A DNA stretch of 58,118 nucleotides, from the NCBI GenBank assembly GCA_025351645.1, contig JANXVN010000255.1, positions 1 through 58,118 of the forward strand, in the 5' to 3' direction. Below, piece after piece: positions 43,677 to 53,023 of this stretch. Position 1 is the first letter of the stretch. Each line of letters starts with the position of its first letter. Position numbers and translations under genes: made by a program. The notes under the pieces were generated by a model. It made no database searches and had not been told where the DNA came from. It saw nothing but the letters and a program-made list of their open reading frames with translations. The DNA comes from Ferruginibacter sp. GTDB taxonomy: Bacteria; Bacteroidota; Bacteroidia; Chitinophagales; Chitinophagaceae.

Positions 43677-44384
43677 TTAAAAAATAAATGAGTAAACCAA
43701 GGCTGCTAAAAAGCCGCCTGCAATTGGGCCTATAATAGGTATCCAACTGTAACTCCAATTACTGTTTCCTTTATTTTTCATAGGTAAAATTGCATGCACT
43801 AATCTTGGGCCAATGTCTCTTGCAGGGTTGATGGCATAACCTGTTGTGCCGCCTAAGCTTAAGCCAATACCAAGTACCAGTAAGGCAACCGGCAAAGCAT
43901 CCAAAGCGCCTAAACTATTTTTAGATGCAACAATATACAAGGCGCATAGTACAAAAATAAAAGTGCCGATAAACTCCGATAAAAAATTGTAAAGTGTATT
44001 TGGGATGGCTGGCGAGGTACAAAAAACTGCTAGTTTAGAAGCAGGGTTTTCTGTTTCATCAAAATGTTTGCGGTATAAAATAAACACTAAAAAAGAACCC
44101 AGCATGCCACCCAATATTTGTGCGGTTATGTACAGCGGCACTTTAGCCCAGCTAAACTTGCCTACAGCCGCAAGGGCAAATGTTATGGCAGGGTTTAAGT
44201 GGGCGCCGCTAGCAGTACCGGATACAAACACGCCTACAAAAACGGCAATGGCCCAGCCAAAAGTAATTACTATCCAGCCGCTGCTTTGGCCGTACGTTTT
44301 ATGCAATACAACGTTAGCCACTACGCCATTTCCTAAAGTAATCAACAAAGCGGTGCCGATAAATTCTGATATAAAAGGTGTCAT
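43677..44384 (-). CDS. glpF: Glycerol facilitator, MIP/aquaporin family
   Basis: The 235-residue channel has six membrane helices and the two half-helix motifs HLNPAITFA and INPARDIGPRL. The Asp after the second NPA-R (ARDIGPR) is the mark of glycerol facilitators rather than water channels. It is the last gene of glpK-glpD-glpF, 33 bp after glpD, and lets glycerol in for the kinase and dehydrogenase. Confidence 0.95.
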   Translation of the reverse strand: MTPFISEFIGTALLITLGNGVVANVVLHKTYGQSSGWIVITFGWAIAVFVGVFVSGTASGAHLNPAITFALAAVGKFSWAKVPLYITAQILGGMLGSFLVFILYRKHFDETENPASKLAVFCTSPAIPNTLYNFLSEFIGTFIFVLCALYIVASKNSLGALDALPVALLVLGIGLSLGGTTGYAINPARDIGPRLVHAILPMKNKGNSNWSYSWIPIIGPIAGGFLAALVYSFIF

Positions 44385-44417
44385 TTTTAAGGATTTTATT
44401 AGTAAAGATTTGTTAGG

Positions 44418-45974
44418 TTAGTGTACTAAATAATTATCAGCAATTGCAATAAATTCGCTTACTTGTTGCTGTTCCCAGGCTTCATCTTTATTCATTATTG
44501 AAGCCATTATTGCTGCTACTGCCGGTGCTACTTCCATAGCGGCTTTTGCATCGAGGAACAATGCCCTTGTGCGCCTTGCAAGTACATCTTCTATGGTCAT
44601 GGCCATTTCCTGTTGTACTGCCCATACCACCATTGCCTTACTATAGGGCAATGCCGGGTGGATATTTTCTTTAAGGCCGGCATTTTTATCCATCAGCTTC
44701 ATAATGTAGCTGCTATCTGATCCGTAGGCTAGTAATACATTATCCTTATACAAGCTATCCATATATCCATGAATGTGCAGGGCTGCGGTAACACATGCCT
44801 TCTTTATTAATTTGCCTTCTATGGCAGCTTTATCTACTGCATGCTTTGCCATAGTACGGTAGGTGGTCCATTTACCGCCAGTAATAGTTACTAAGCCACT
44901 TGGTGCAACAATCACGGTATGGTCTCTTGGTAAAATTGCAGTGCCTTTTTTGCCTTTTACTTTTATCAATGGGCGTAAACCGGCATACACTGCTTTTATA
45001 TCTTTGTAAGTAATATTGGTATTTAAATACCTGTTGGCATGGTTGATGATAAAATTAATTTCTTCGGGCAATGGTATGGGTTCGGCAACAATATCTTTTA
45101 CGGGCGTATCGGTAGTGCCTATTATAACTTTGCCATGCCAGGGTACTGCGAATAATACCCGCCCATCATCTGTTGTAGGGATCATCATTGCATGAAGGCC
45201 ACTAAAAAATATATCGTCAACAACAATATGTACGCCTTGCGATGGGGATACTATTGGCCGGTGTTTTTCATCATCCATTGCCATTACAGCATCCGTAAAT
45301 ACACCAGTAGCATTAATTACACATTTTGAATTGATAGTGAAGATTGTACCAGCCAGCCTATCTTTTATAACTACCCCTGTAATGCGGGCACTTGTTTTTA
45401 TAAATGATTGCACCGTACAATAATTGATAACAGTTGCACCTTGCTCTGCCGCTGTTTGTGCAAGGTTAATCGCCAGCCGTGAATCATCAAATTGCCCATC
45501 ATGGTAAAGCACGCCGCCGCTTAAATTTTTAGTACTGATAGCAGGCAGTAGTTGCTGTGTAGTTTTTTTAGAAAGCAGTTTAGTTTTGCCAAGGCTAAGC
45601 TTGCCAGACATTACGCCGTACACATTTAAACCAATGCCATAATACCATTTTTGCCACCAATGAAAAGAGGGGATAATGAAAGACAGGTTGTGGCAAACAT
45701 GGGGTGCGTTTTTTAGTAACAGGCCACGTTCCCGCAGGGCTTCCCTAACCAATTTTATATTGCCTTGTGCGAGGTAACGTACGCCACCATGCACCAGTTT
45801 TGTGCTTCTGCTGCTGGTGCTTTTTGCAAAATCATCCTGCTCAACCAATAATGTTTTATAGCCACGGCTGGCAGCATCTACAGCGGCACCTAAGCCGGTA
45901 GCGCCGCCTCCTATTATTACCATGTCCCATTGAGCAACATCGTTTAATTGAGCAATCATTTTTTGCCTGTCCAT
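44418..45974 (-). CDS. glpD: Aerobic glycerol-3-phosphate dehydrogenase
   Basis: FAD enzyme oxidising glycerol-3-phosphate to dihydroxyacetone phosphate at the membrane. Marks are the FAD motif VIIGGGATGLGAAVDAASRG, KSTSSRSTKLVHGGVRYL, GVHIVVDD and ITGGKWTTYRTMAKHAVD. At 518 residues it is the short-chain GlpD type. It sits between glpK (119 bp upstream) and glpF. The glpK-glpD gap contains a small CTTCTCCAACGGGAGAA hairpin. Confidence 0.96.
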   Translation of the reverse strand: MDRQKMIAQLNDVAQWDMVIIGGGATGLGAAVDAASRGYKTLLVEQDDFAKSTSSRSTKLVHGGVRYLAQGNIKLVREALRERGLLLKNAPHVCHNLSFIIPSFHWWQKWYYGIGLNVYGVMSGKLSLGKTKLLSKKTTQQLLPAISTKNLSGGVLYHDGQFDDSRLAINLAQTAAEQGATVINYCTVQSFIKTSARITGVVIKDRLAGTIFTINSKCVINATGVFTDAVMAMDDEKHRPIVSPSQGVHIVVDDIFFSGLHAMMIPTTDDGRVLFAVPWHGKVIIGTTDTPVKDIVAEPIPLPEEINFIINHANRYLNTNITYKDIKAVYAGLRPLIKVKGKKGTAILPRDHTVIVAPSGLVTITGGKWTTYRTMAKHAVDKAAIEGKLIKKACVTAALHIHGYMDSLYKDNVLLAYGSDSSYIMKLMDKNAGLKENIHPALPYSKAMVVWAVQQEMAMTIEDVLARRTRALFLDAKAAMEVAPAVAAIMASIMNKDEAWEQQQVSEFIAIADNYLVH

Positions 45975-46093
45975 TATGTTTCTTGGTTATTTTTACCTCA
46001 TGCGTATCCCTTCTCCAACGGGAGAAAAGACGTGGAGTGGGGTGTATTAAAATTGTTGCTTTTGATGCCGAACTCATAACTCATAACTCCTAA

Positions 46094-47587
46094 CTAACCT
46101 TCCGCCCATGCTTTTGCTGCTCTTACGCTTCGTTGCCATTCTTTTGTAAGGGCGGCCCTTTCTTCATTTTCCATATTGGAGGTAAATTTTTTATCAGCCT
46201 GCCACTGGTCTTGTATAGCATCCATATTTTCCCAATAACCAACTGCCAGCCCGGCTAAATACGCCGCGCCTAAAGCGGTTGTTTCTGTAATTACCGGGCG
46301 CACTACGGTAGTGTTCAAAATGTTGCTTTGAAACTGCATCAGCAAATCATTTACTGTAGCACCGCCATCTACCCGCAATTCTTTAATGCTAATGCCGGCA
46401 TCGGCTTCCATGGCTTTTAATACATCCATTGTTTGATAGGCAATACTATCCAGCGCTGCACGGGCAATGTGTGCAGAGTTGCTGCCTCTTGTAAGCCCGG
46501 TAATAATGCCTCTTGCATGCTGGTTCCAATGTGGTGCGCCCAGGCCTGCAAAGGCAGGCACTACATAAACGCCTTCACTATCTTTTACCTTCCTGGCCAA
46601 TTGCTCTACTTCTGCAGAAGTTTTTATAATGCCTAAGCTATCCCTTAGCCATTGAATAATGGCGCCTGCTATAAACACGCTTCCTTCCAGTGCATATTGC
46701 GTTACGCCGTTTACTTGCCACGCAACAGTGGTTAACAAATTATTAGTGCTAATTACTGGTTTATCGCCAGTATTCATTAACATAAAACAACCAGTTCCAT
46801 AGGTATTTTTTACCATACCTGGTTGTGTGCACATTTGCCCAAACAGCGCTGCATGCTGGTCTCCTGCCATACCGGCAATTGGGATATTATGCGCACTTAA
46901 AATATTTTGGGTATGCCCATACACTTCACTGCTGCTGCGGATTACAGGCAGCATGTTACGGGGTATGTCAAATATTTCCAGTAGTTCGTCATCCCAATCT
47001 AACGTATAAATATTGCACAGCATAGTGCGGCTTGCATTGCTAATATCGGTGGCATGTACCTGCCCTTTTGTAAGGTTCCATAACAACCAGCTATCAATAG
47101 TGCCGAAGCATAATTCGCCACGGTTTGCGCTGTTTCTTGCACCCGTAACATTGTCTAAAATCCATTTTATTTTAGTGGCACTAAAGTATGCATCTACAAT
47201 AAGCCCTGTTTTTTGCTGTATAAGTTTATCAGTGCCGGCAGCTTTTAATGTATCACAAAAAGCGGCGGTCCTTTTATCTTGCCAAACAATAGCATTGTAT
47301 ATTGGTAGGCCTGTTTGTTTGTCCCACACTACCGTAGTTTCGCGCTGGTTGGTAATGCCTATGGCAGCAATGTTTTCAACCGTAAGCCCTGCCTTAGTTA
47401 TAGCTTCTGCAGCCACGCCAAACTGGGTGCTCCAAATTTCATTAGCATCATGCTCTACCCATCCGCCTTGCGGAAATATTTGCGTAAACTCCTTCTGCGC
47501 CAGCGAAACAATAGCGCCTTGCTTATTAAATACAATTGCCCGGCTACTGGTAGTGCCTTGGTCTAATGCTAAAATATATTGTTGCAT
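46094..47587 (-). CDS. glpK: Glycerol kinase
   Basis: ATP-dependent kinase producing glycerol-3-phosphate. The FGGY-kinase signature is clear: [14 protein letters not shown] (phosphate binding), [42 protein letters not shown] and [18 protein letters not shown]. The 497 residues are normal. It is the first gene of glpK-glpD-glpF, the complete uptake and oxidation route for glycerol. Confidence 0.97.
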   Translation of the reverse strand: MQQYILALDQGTTSSRAIVFNKQGAIVSLAQKEFTQIFPQGGWVEHDANEIWSTQFGVAAEAITKAGLTVENIAAIGITNQRETTVVWDKQTGLPIYNAIVWQDKRTAAFCDTLKAAGTDKLIQQKTGLIVDAYFSATKIKWILDNVTGARNSANRGELCFGTIDSWLLWNLTKGQVHATDISNASRTMLCNIYTLDWDDELLEIFDIPRNMLPVIRSSSEVYGHTQNILSAHNIPIAGMAGDQHAALFGQMCTQPGMVKNTYGTGCFMLMNTGDKPVISTNNLLTTVAWQVNGVTQYALEGSVFIAGAIIQWLRDSLGIIKTSAEVEQLARKVKDSEGVYVVPAFAGLGAPHWNQHARGIITGLTRGSNSAHIARAALDSIAYQTMDVLKAMEADAGISIKELRVDGGATVNDLLMQFQSNILNTTVVRPVITETTALGAAYLAGLAVGYWENMDAIQDQWQADKKFTSNMENEERAALTKEWQRSVRAAKAWAEG

Positions 47588-48017
47588 GTAACTTAAAATT
47601 TATGGCATACGTAAAGAAATACTGTCAACATCTTGCCGATACTGAAGAAATGTCCGACATAATAGGATTAGATTTTTATAAAAAATCTGACAAATATATA
47701 AAGGCATGCAACCGTATTGTTATGCTAATGTAGCATTTATAATTATAAGTAAATAGTATTCAAAAGCATCCTCAAATATTTACATATTTGCAATAGCATG
47801 GCGCAATAATTGATGCCTGTAATACAATTGCAATTTTGGGGTAAGCATGCGTAAACAACCGTTTCTATTTAGGTTTGTGTAAGTTTTATTTAGAGGCCTA
47901 AATTAGGGCTCTTTTTATATTTGATTTTATTACACAAGTTAGTTCTAGCTCAAAGTTGCCTTTATTAATAATGTTAAGCCTTTTAATTCTCGTATCTGTA
48001 TAATTAAAAATTAATCT
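47588..48017. other. Non-coding gap between glpK and the small ORF at 48018
   Basis: No gene is visible in these 430 bp. It holds the divergent promoters. A terminator-like hairpin GAGGCCTA/TAGGGCTC (47893-47911, one mismatch) followed by T5, and an exact TATATTTG (-7 type) at 47916-47923, are the only marks. Confidence 0.45.
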
Positions 48018-48233
48018 ATGAAGCCTTACAAAAGCAAATCTGGCAGACCATCTGGTGTTTCTGGCTACGTGGCAGGAAGCAATTTTATCGTAGTTCGGTT
48101 TAACCACACGTTTATGAATAAATTTACTTACGATAGTGCGGGCAGGCTTACCGTTGAGAAAATGAAATCGCTCGCAGAAGCCCAAAAGGGTTTAACTTCT
48201 TTTATTGCGAAGCTTAATCCTGAATTTGAATGA
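48018..48233 (+). CDS. Short KTSC-like hypothetical protein
   Basis: The 71-residue protein (MKPYKSKSGRPSGVSGYVAG start) has the plan of a family of short bacterial proteins: a beta strand with NFIVVRFNHTFMNKFTYDSAG, then VEKMKSLAEAQKGLTSFIAK. The order of strand, Y/FTY and a helix with GL resembles KTSC-domain proteins. Function is unknown. A strong hairpin follows its stop by 2 nt, supporting a real gene. Confidence 0.65.
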   Translation: MKPYKSKSGRPSGVSGYVAGSNFIVVRFNHTFMNKFTYDSAGRLTVEKMKSLAEAQKGLTSFIAKLNPEFE

Positions 48234-48235
48234 GG

Positions 48236-48274
48236 CTGGATGTGCAACTAAATTCAATTTAGTTGTACATCCAG
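48236..48274. terminator. Long hairpin after the small ORF
   Basis: The 19-bp arms (CTGGATGTGCAACTAAATT with AATTTAGTTGTACATCCAG) pair with one G-T wobble around a single-base loop. Only GATTTAT follows, so it may terminate weakly or be a palindromic element. Confidence 0.55.
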
Positions 48275-48808
48275 GATTTATATCTAATGCTGCGTATCCT
48301 TATAAAAAAACATTTCAATCACCCATATTCATTTTGAATATCTTTTTGAATGTGCTACAGCGAGCCAATTCGGTACGTATTAATATTTGGATTTAATTAA
48401 ATTAAAGCCGTTGGGCTAGCATGATTTACCTTTATAAATCATTTTGGCAAACTTGTCGTAAATTAAATGCTTACATCTAAAGTACATCTTACTATGCGTG
48501 GCTTTTAATCAACCGTCTTTTTATTAGAATTTTTTTGAAACAAAGCCGTGCATAACTTTTTTAAAATTATCATTCCTTGTAGTGCAGTAAACGGTTTTTT
48601 TCGATCAAACAAATAGATGAATTATTTTGTCGCAATTTGAAGGTTACCTTTTAGCCATATTATAGGCTAAAATACTATCTTTCTCAGCCTCGATTAAATC
48701 AAATCGTAATAATACGAATCATAAATGCTATCTTTATATACCCATGTTTGCCAATTATAGCCTGGCTGTATTAACAGGAAGGAGACTTCAAAAACTAAAA
48801 TTTTTTAT
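48275..48808. other. Non-coding AT-rich gap
   Basis: These 534 bp have no plausible gene. Small palindromes are visible (ATGATTTA near 48419, and TTAGCC...GGCTAA around 48651-48670), and two TATCTTT boxes near 48675 and 48729 could be promoters for the next gene. I see no known RNA family. Confidence 0.45.
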
Positions 48809-49162
48809 ATGTACACTTATATTTGGAATAAATATCTTCCCGTAATTAGGATCCTGCTGAAAAAATCTGCCACTGGAGATCAATTGCTTAGCCTTAACAG
48901 GGAAGATTTTGAACGAGCAGGCACAGGCAGGAAAGCGGGTTACAAATTTGTAATTGCCTTTACAGATGGTAAAGTAAGCAACGTTATAAGCGGCAGCGAT
49001 TTAGCTAGCCATTTAGCCATCGCCATGTTAGAAGATGCGCCTACAAAAGCAGTATTGATGACCGGGCAGTTTGAAGTGATATTGAATACCAAATTTCAAA
49101 TAACTGTAAAAAATACCACGCCACAACCAGTAGCTGCACCAGCACCGGTGGAAGCCGAATAA
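48809..49162 (+). CDS. Conserved hypothetical protein
   Basis: The 117-residue protein starts MYTYIWNKYLPVIRILLKK and has conserved-looking LNREDFERAGTGRKAGYKFVIAFTDGKVSNVISGSDLA. I recall close relatives across Bacteroidota but no assigned function. The C-terminus is Pro/Ala-rich (QPVAAPAPVEAE). It has no signal peptide. It lies 60 bp upstream of the helicase gene on the same strand and may share its transcript. Confidence 0.75.
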   Translation: MYTYIWNKYLPVIRILLKKSATGDQLLSLNREDFERAGTGRKAGYKFVIAFTDGKVSNVISGSDLASHLAIAMLEDAPTKAVLMTGQFEVILNTKFQITVKNTTPQPVAAPAPVEAE

Positions 49163-49222
49163 GGAAGATGAAATAACCTTGTAAACACACAATCAATTTT
49201 CAATTAATTACCCCATCACATT

Positions 49223-50476
49223 TTGAAGTTCACAGATTTTGGTTTTGACGAAAGATTGATAGAAGGCATAGAAGCTTCTGGCTACAACGACGCAACCCCC
49301 GTTCAGGAACAAGTTATACCACTGGTATTAGCCGGTAAAGATGTTATTGCAAGTGCCCAGACTGGTACCGGCAAAACAGCGGCATTTTTGCTGCCCCTTA
49401 TAAATAATATAATCAGCAGCCCGCTTAATCACCACAGCATTACGGCGCTGGTAATTGTGCCAACAAGGGAGCTGGCAATACAAATAGCACAGCACATGGA
49501 AGGGCTTAGTTATTTTACTTCCGTTAGCTCGATAGCTGTTTATGGCGGCGGCGATGGTAATGCTTTTGTACAAGAAAAAAAGGCTTTAAGCGTAGGTGCA
49601 GATGTAGTTATCTGTACACCCGGCAAAATGCTGGCGCATATAAATATGGGCTACGTAAAGTTTCAGGGCTTAAAATATTTAATATTAGATGAAGCAGACC
49701 GCATGTTAGACATGGGTTTTTATGATGACATTATGCGCATCATTGGAGCCTTGCCTGCTAAAAGGCAAAACTTGCTATTTTCAGCCACCATGCCCCAAAA
49801 AATTAGGGAAATGGCAAGGCGCATTTTACACCAGCCTGAAGAGATAAATATTTCTATCAGCAAGCCAAACGAAAAAATAATCCAGTTAGCTTATATCGTT
49901 TACGATACGCAAAAAATACCACTTGTTAAATATTTATTGCTACAAAAAACTTTTTCTTCTGTACTTATATTTTGCAGTAGTAAAAACAGCGTAAAAGAAT
50001 TAAACCGCGAGCTTAAAAAAACAGGCCTGCCTGTAGATGAGATACATAGTGATTTAGAGCAAGATAAAAGAGAAGAAGTGCTTATGCATTTTAAGAGTGG
50101 CCGCCTGCAAATTTTGGTGGCTACCGATATATTAAGCCGTGGTATTGATATTGATAACATTGGCCTGGTTTTAAATTATGATGTACCGCACGATGGCGAA
50201 GATTATGTGCACCGTATTGGCCGTACAGCAAGGGCAGCAGCAGATGGTACCGCTATTACTTTTGTAAGCGTAAAAGAACAGCGCAAGTTTGGCAGCATAG
50301 AAAAATTATTAGGCAAGCCTGTACCTAAGGCAGAAGTGCCCGCCCAGTTTGGCGAAGCCCCTGCCTATACACCCAGCCAGTTTGTGCCAAGGGAAGGTGG
50401 CGGCGGCAATAAGAATAAAAGCAATAAAAAGCCAATGCGTTTTAGCAGGGATTCAACAGTGCGAAAGCCTTCTTAA
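49223..50476 (+). CDS. DEAD-box RNA helicase
   Basis: The 417-residue protein has all core motifs: Q motif (GYNDATPVQEQ), AQTGTGKTAAF, PTRELAIQ, LDEADRMLDMGF, SATMP, then FCSSKNSVKEL, ATDILSRGIDIDNIG and YVHRIGRTARA. A basic C-terminal tail (GGGGNKNKSNKKPMRFSRDS) suggests RNA binding. It resembles RhlE/CsdA-type helicases used in ribosome assembly or cold adaptation. The start is TTG at 49223; no ATG lies near the conserved KFTDFGFDERL. Confidence 0.95.
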   Translation: MKFTDFGFDERLIEGIEASGYNDATPVQEQVIPLVLAGKDVIASAQTGTGKTAAFLLPLINNIISSPLNHHSITALVIVPTRELAIQIAQHMEGLSYFTSVSSIAVYGGGDGNAFVQEKKALSVGADVVICTPGKMLAHINMGYVKFQGLKYLILDEADRMLDMGFYDDIMRIIGALPAKRQNLLFSATMPQKIREMARRILHQPEEINISISKPNEKIIQLAYIVYDTQKIPLVKYLLLQKTFSSVLIFCSSKNSVKELNRELKKTGLPVDEIHSDLEQDKREEVLMHFKSGRLQILVATDILSRGIDIDNIGLVLNYDVPHDGEDYVHRIGRTARAAADGTAITFVSVKEQRKFGSIEKLLGKPVPKAEVPAQFGEAPAYTPSQFVPREGGGGNKNKSNKKPMRFSRDSTVRKPS

Positions 50477-50502
50477 AATAATAGGATTATAAAATTACTT
50501 AA

Positions 50503-50533
50503 CGGCATTGTATAAAAGCAATGCTGTTTTTTT
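50503..50533 (+). terminator. Terminator after the DEAD-box gene
   Basis: GCATTG/CAATGC (6 bp plus one G-T pair) with an 8-nt loop is followed by T7. The left arm lies within ACTTAACGGCATTG, which equals 13 bases of the MITE end plus its flanking base, so the terminator may derive from a decayed MITE end. Confidence 0.7.
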
Positions 50534-50650
50534 ATTGGGATGCCAGCTAAATGGATATACCCAAAATTAATAGGTACGTTAATTTTTTTACAAATTATTA
50601 GATCAGCCTTATCCGTTTCAATCAGCCCAATCAGCGTTCCTATCTTTAGG

Positions 50651-50658
50651 TATATTTG
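50651..50658 (+). promoter_or_regulatory. -7 box TATATTTG of recG
   Basis: An exact TAnnTTTG, with a start expected near 50665. This leaves only about 9 nt before the ATT at 50674 where the RecG sequence begins. No TTTG box is found at -33. Confidence 0.5.
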
Positions 50659-50673
50659 TAAAAAAATCGCACT

Positions 50674-52804
50674 ATTTCATCTGCCAACAATATATTATCA
50701 AGCCCCATAGAATATCTCAAAGGCGTAGGCCCCTTAAAAGCAGAATTGCTTAAAAAGGAACTGGAGATATTTACGTTTAAAGATATGCTGGAGTACTATC
50801 CTTTCAGGCATATTGATAAAACTAAAATAGATAAAGTGGCATCTATACATGCCGGTATGGAATACGCACAAGTTGCAGGGCGGCTTACCGGTACAGAAAT
50901 TTTGGGCGATAAAAGAAGCAGGCGGCTGATAGCTTTTTTGCAGGACGATACAGGCGAAGTAGAGCTTACCTGGTTTCAGGGAATTAATTGGGTAGAGAAA
51001 CAGCTGGAAGTGGGCCATCATTATTTAGTGTTTGGAAAGGTCGGTTTTTTTATGAATAAAGTGCAGATAAACCATCCGGAAATAGAATTATATGTAGCCG
51101 AAAAAGCTGGCGGCAAAAAATTCCTAGAGCCTGTTTATCCATCTACAGAAAAATTAAAAGCAAGAGGGCTTAACGGCAGGGCATTTGCAAAACTTACGTA
51201 CGCTTTATTACAACAGTTATCTCCAAAAGACCTTCCAGAAAACTTACCGGAGGCTATCATCAAGCAATACCGTTTCATTAGCCGTTGGGATGCTTTTTTA
51301 GCCATCCATTTTCCGGCCACGGAAGAAATGTATACACATGCGCTAAGGCGTTTAAAGTTTGATGAATTATTTTTTGCACAGCTCCGCCTTGGGCTAATAC
51401 GTACTACCCGCCATCGTTTCAGCAAAGGATGGGAATTTAATAAAGTAGGCGGGCACTTCAATGCCTTCTACAATAAATACCTTCCTTTTGAATTGACCAA
51501 CGCCCAGAAAAGGGTATTAAAAGAAATAAGGAAAGATACCGGTAGCGGTAAACAGATGAACCGTCTGTTACAGGGGGATGTAGGCAGCGGAAAAACAATT
51601 GTGGCACTGTTAAGCATGCTTATTGCGGCAGATAATTTTCGTCCGGAAGATGGGCAGCCGTTTCAAAGTGTGTTAATGGCGCCAACCGAAATATTAGCCC
51701 AGCAGCATTACAATACTATTTCCGAAATGGTAAAAGATATGCCCATTTATGTAAAACTATTAACTGGCTCATCTGTTACCAAGCAGCGCCGTGAAATTTT
51801 GAAAGCATGTGAAGATGGCTCATTGACAATATTAATAGGCACGCACGCCGTTATAGAAGATAAAGTGATTTTTAAAAACTTGGGTTTTGCAGTAGTTGAT
51901 GAACAGCATAAGTTTGGCGTAGCGCAAAGGGCAAGGCTTTGGAGTAAAAATAGTTTACCGCCGCACGTACTGGTAATGACGGCAACACCCATACCACGTA
52001 CGCTGGCGTTAACAGCCTACGGCGACCTCGATTACAGCGTAATTGACGAATTGCCGCCAGGCAGGCAACTAATTGCAACAGTCCATCGTTTTGAAAATAA
52101 GCGCCCTATGGTAATGGATTTTATAAAAGAGGAAATAAAGAAGGGACGGCAGGCTTACATCGTTTATCCATTGATAGAAGAATCATCTAAAATGGATTAT
52201 GAAAATTTGATGAAAGGCTTTGAAGAAGTAAAATCTTTTTTTCCGGAACCTAAATATTGGATAAGCATGGTGCACGGCAAGCTACCATCAGCACAAAAAA
52301 TTACCAATATGCAAAGGTTTGTTCAAGGCGATACCAATATAATGGTGAGCACTACGGTAATTGAAGTTGGCGTAAACGTTCCCAATGCATCCATTATGGT
52401 AATTGAAAGCGCAGAAAAATTTGGGCTATCAGTTGCACCAGTTAAGGGGCAGGGTAGGGCGTGGAAGCGAGCAAAGTTTTTGTATCTTACTTACCGGCAA
52501 TAAAGTATCTGCAGATGCACGTGCAAGGTTAAAAATATTATGCGAAACCAATGATGGTTTTAAAGTGGCAGAAAAAGATCTAGAGATACGAGGGCCGGGA
52601 GATATTGAAGGCACCAAGCAAAGCGGGCTGCTAAACTTTAAGCTTGCAAATATTGTAAATGATAGGACAATGCTGGAAGTTGCTAAAAATGAAGCTGCAA
52701 ATATTTTAGATAATGACCCTGATTTGCTGAAGGAAGAAAATTTACCGGTTAAGAATTACTTGCAATTACAAAAAGGCAAAACGGTATGGAGTAAAATATC
52801 GTAA
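50674..52804 (+). pseudogene. recG: recG, ATP-dependent DNA helicase, frameshifted near the 3' end
   Basis: RecG remodels stalled replication forks and Holliday junctions. The wedge domain (50.7-51.5 kb), Walker A GDVGSGKTIVAL, VVDEQHKFGV and TATPIPRTLALTAYGDLD are intact. At 52432 the expected FGLSQLHQLRGRVGRG is broken: TCA-G-TTG replaces TCA-CAG-TTG, a 2-nt loss. The first frame stops at 52503; the second continues LHQLRGRVGRGSEQSFCILLTG to 52804. Joined, the protein would be about 711 residues. The N-terminus ISSANNILSSPIEYLKGVGP precedes the first TTG (50746) and has no ATG, GTG or TTG; ATT 50674 fits. The break could be real or a sequencing error. Confidence 0.85.
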
Positions 52805-53023
52805 TTGTATTATAAGTTTAAATAGCTGAACAAAGTAATTAAAAAGATGTTGTTTTATATTAAACTTTTGTTTACAGATGTTATCTAACCCATTAAAATT
52901 ATCTCCTATTGTGGTTTTGTAAAGGAAATAAAAATGATAATTAACCGCTTTATAACAAACATTATTGCGACAATTTGATTGTCAATTTGGTTATATTTTA
53001 GTACTTTGTAAAAAATACCTCTA

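Noticed and set aside
46074..46098. CTCATAACTCATAACTCCTAAC repeat after glpK, similar to the end of the esterase gene (15425-15450)
   Set aside because: A short microrepeat, seen in two gaps; no structure or ends to call it an element.
52403..52804. Independent 133-residue helicase-like gene
   Set aside because: It is the C-terminal end of RecG in the shifted frame.
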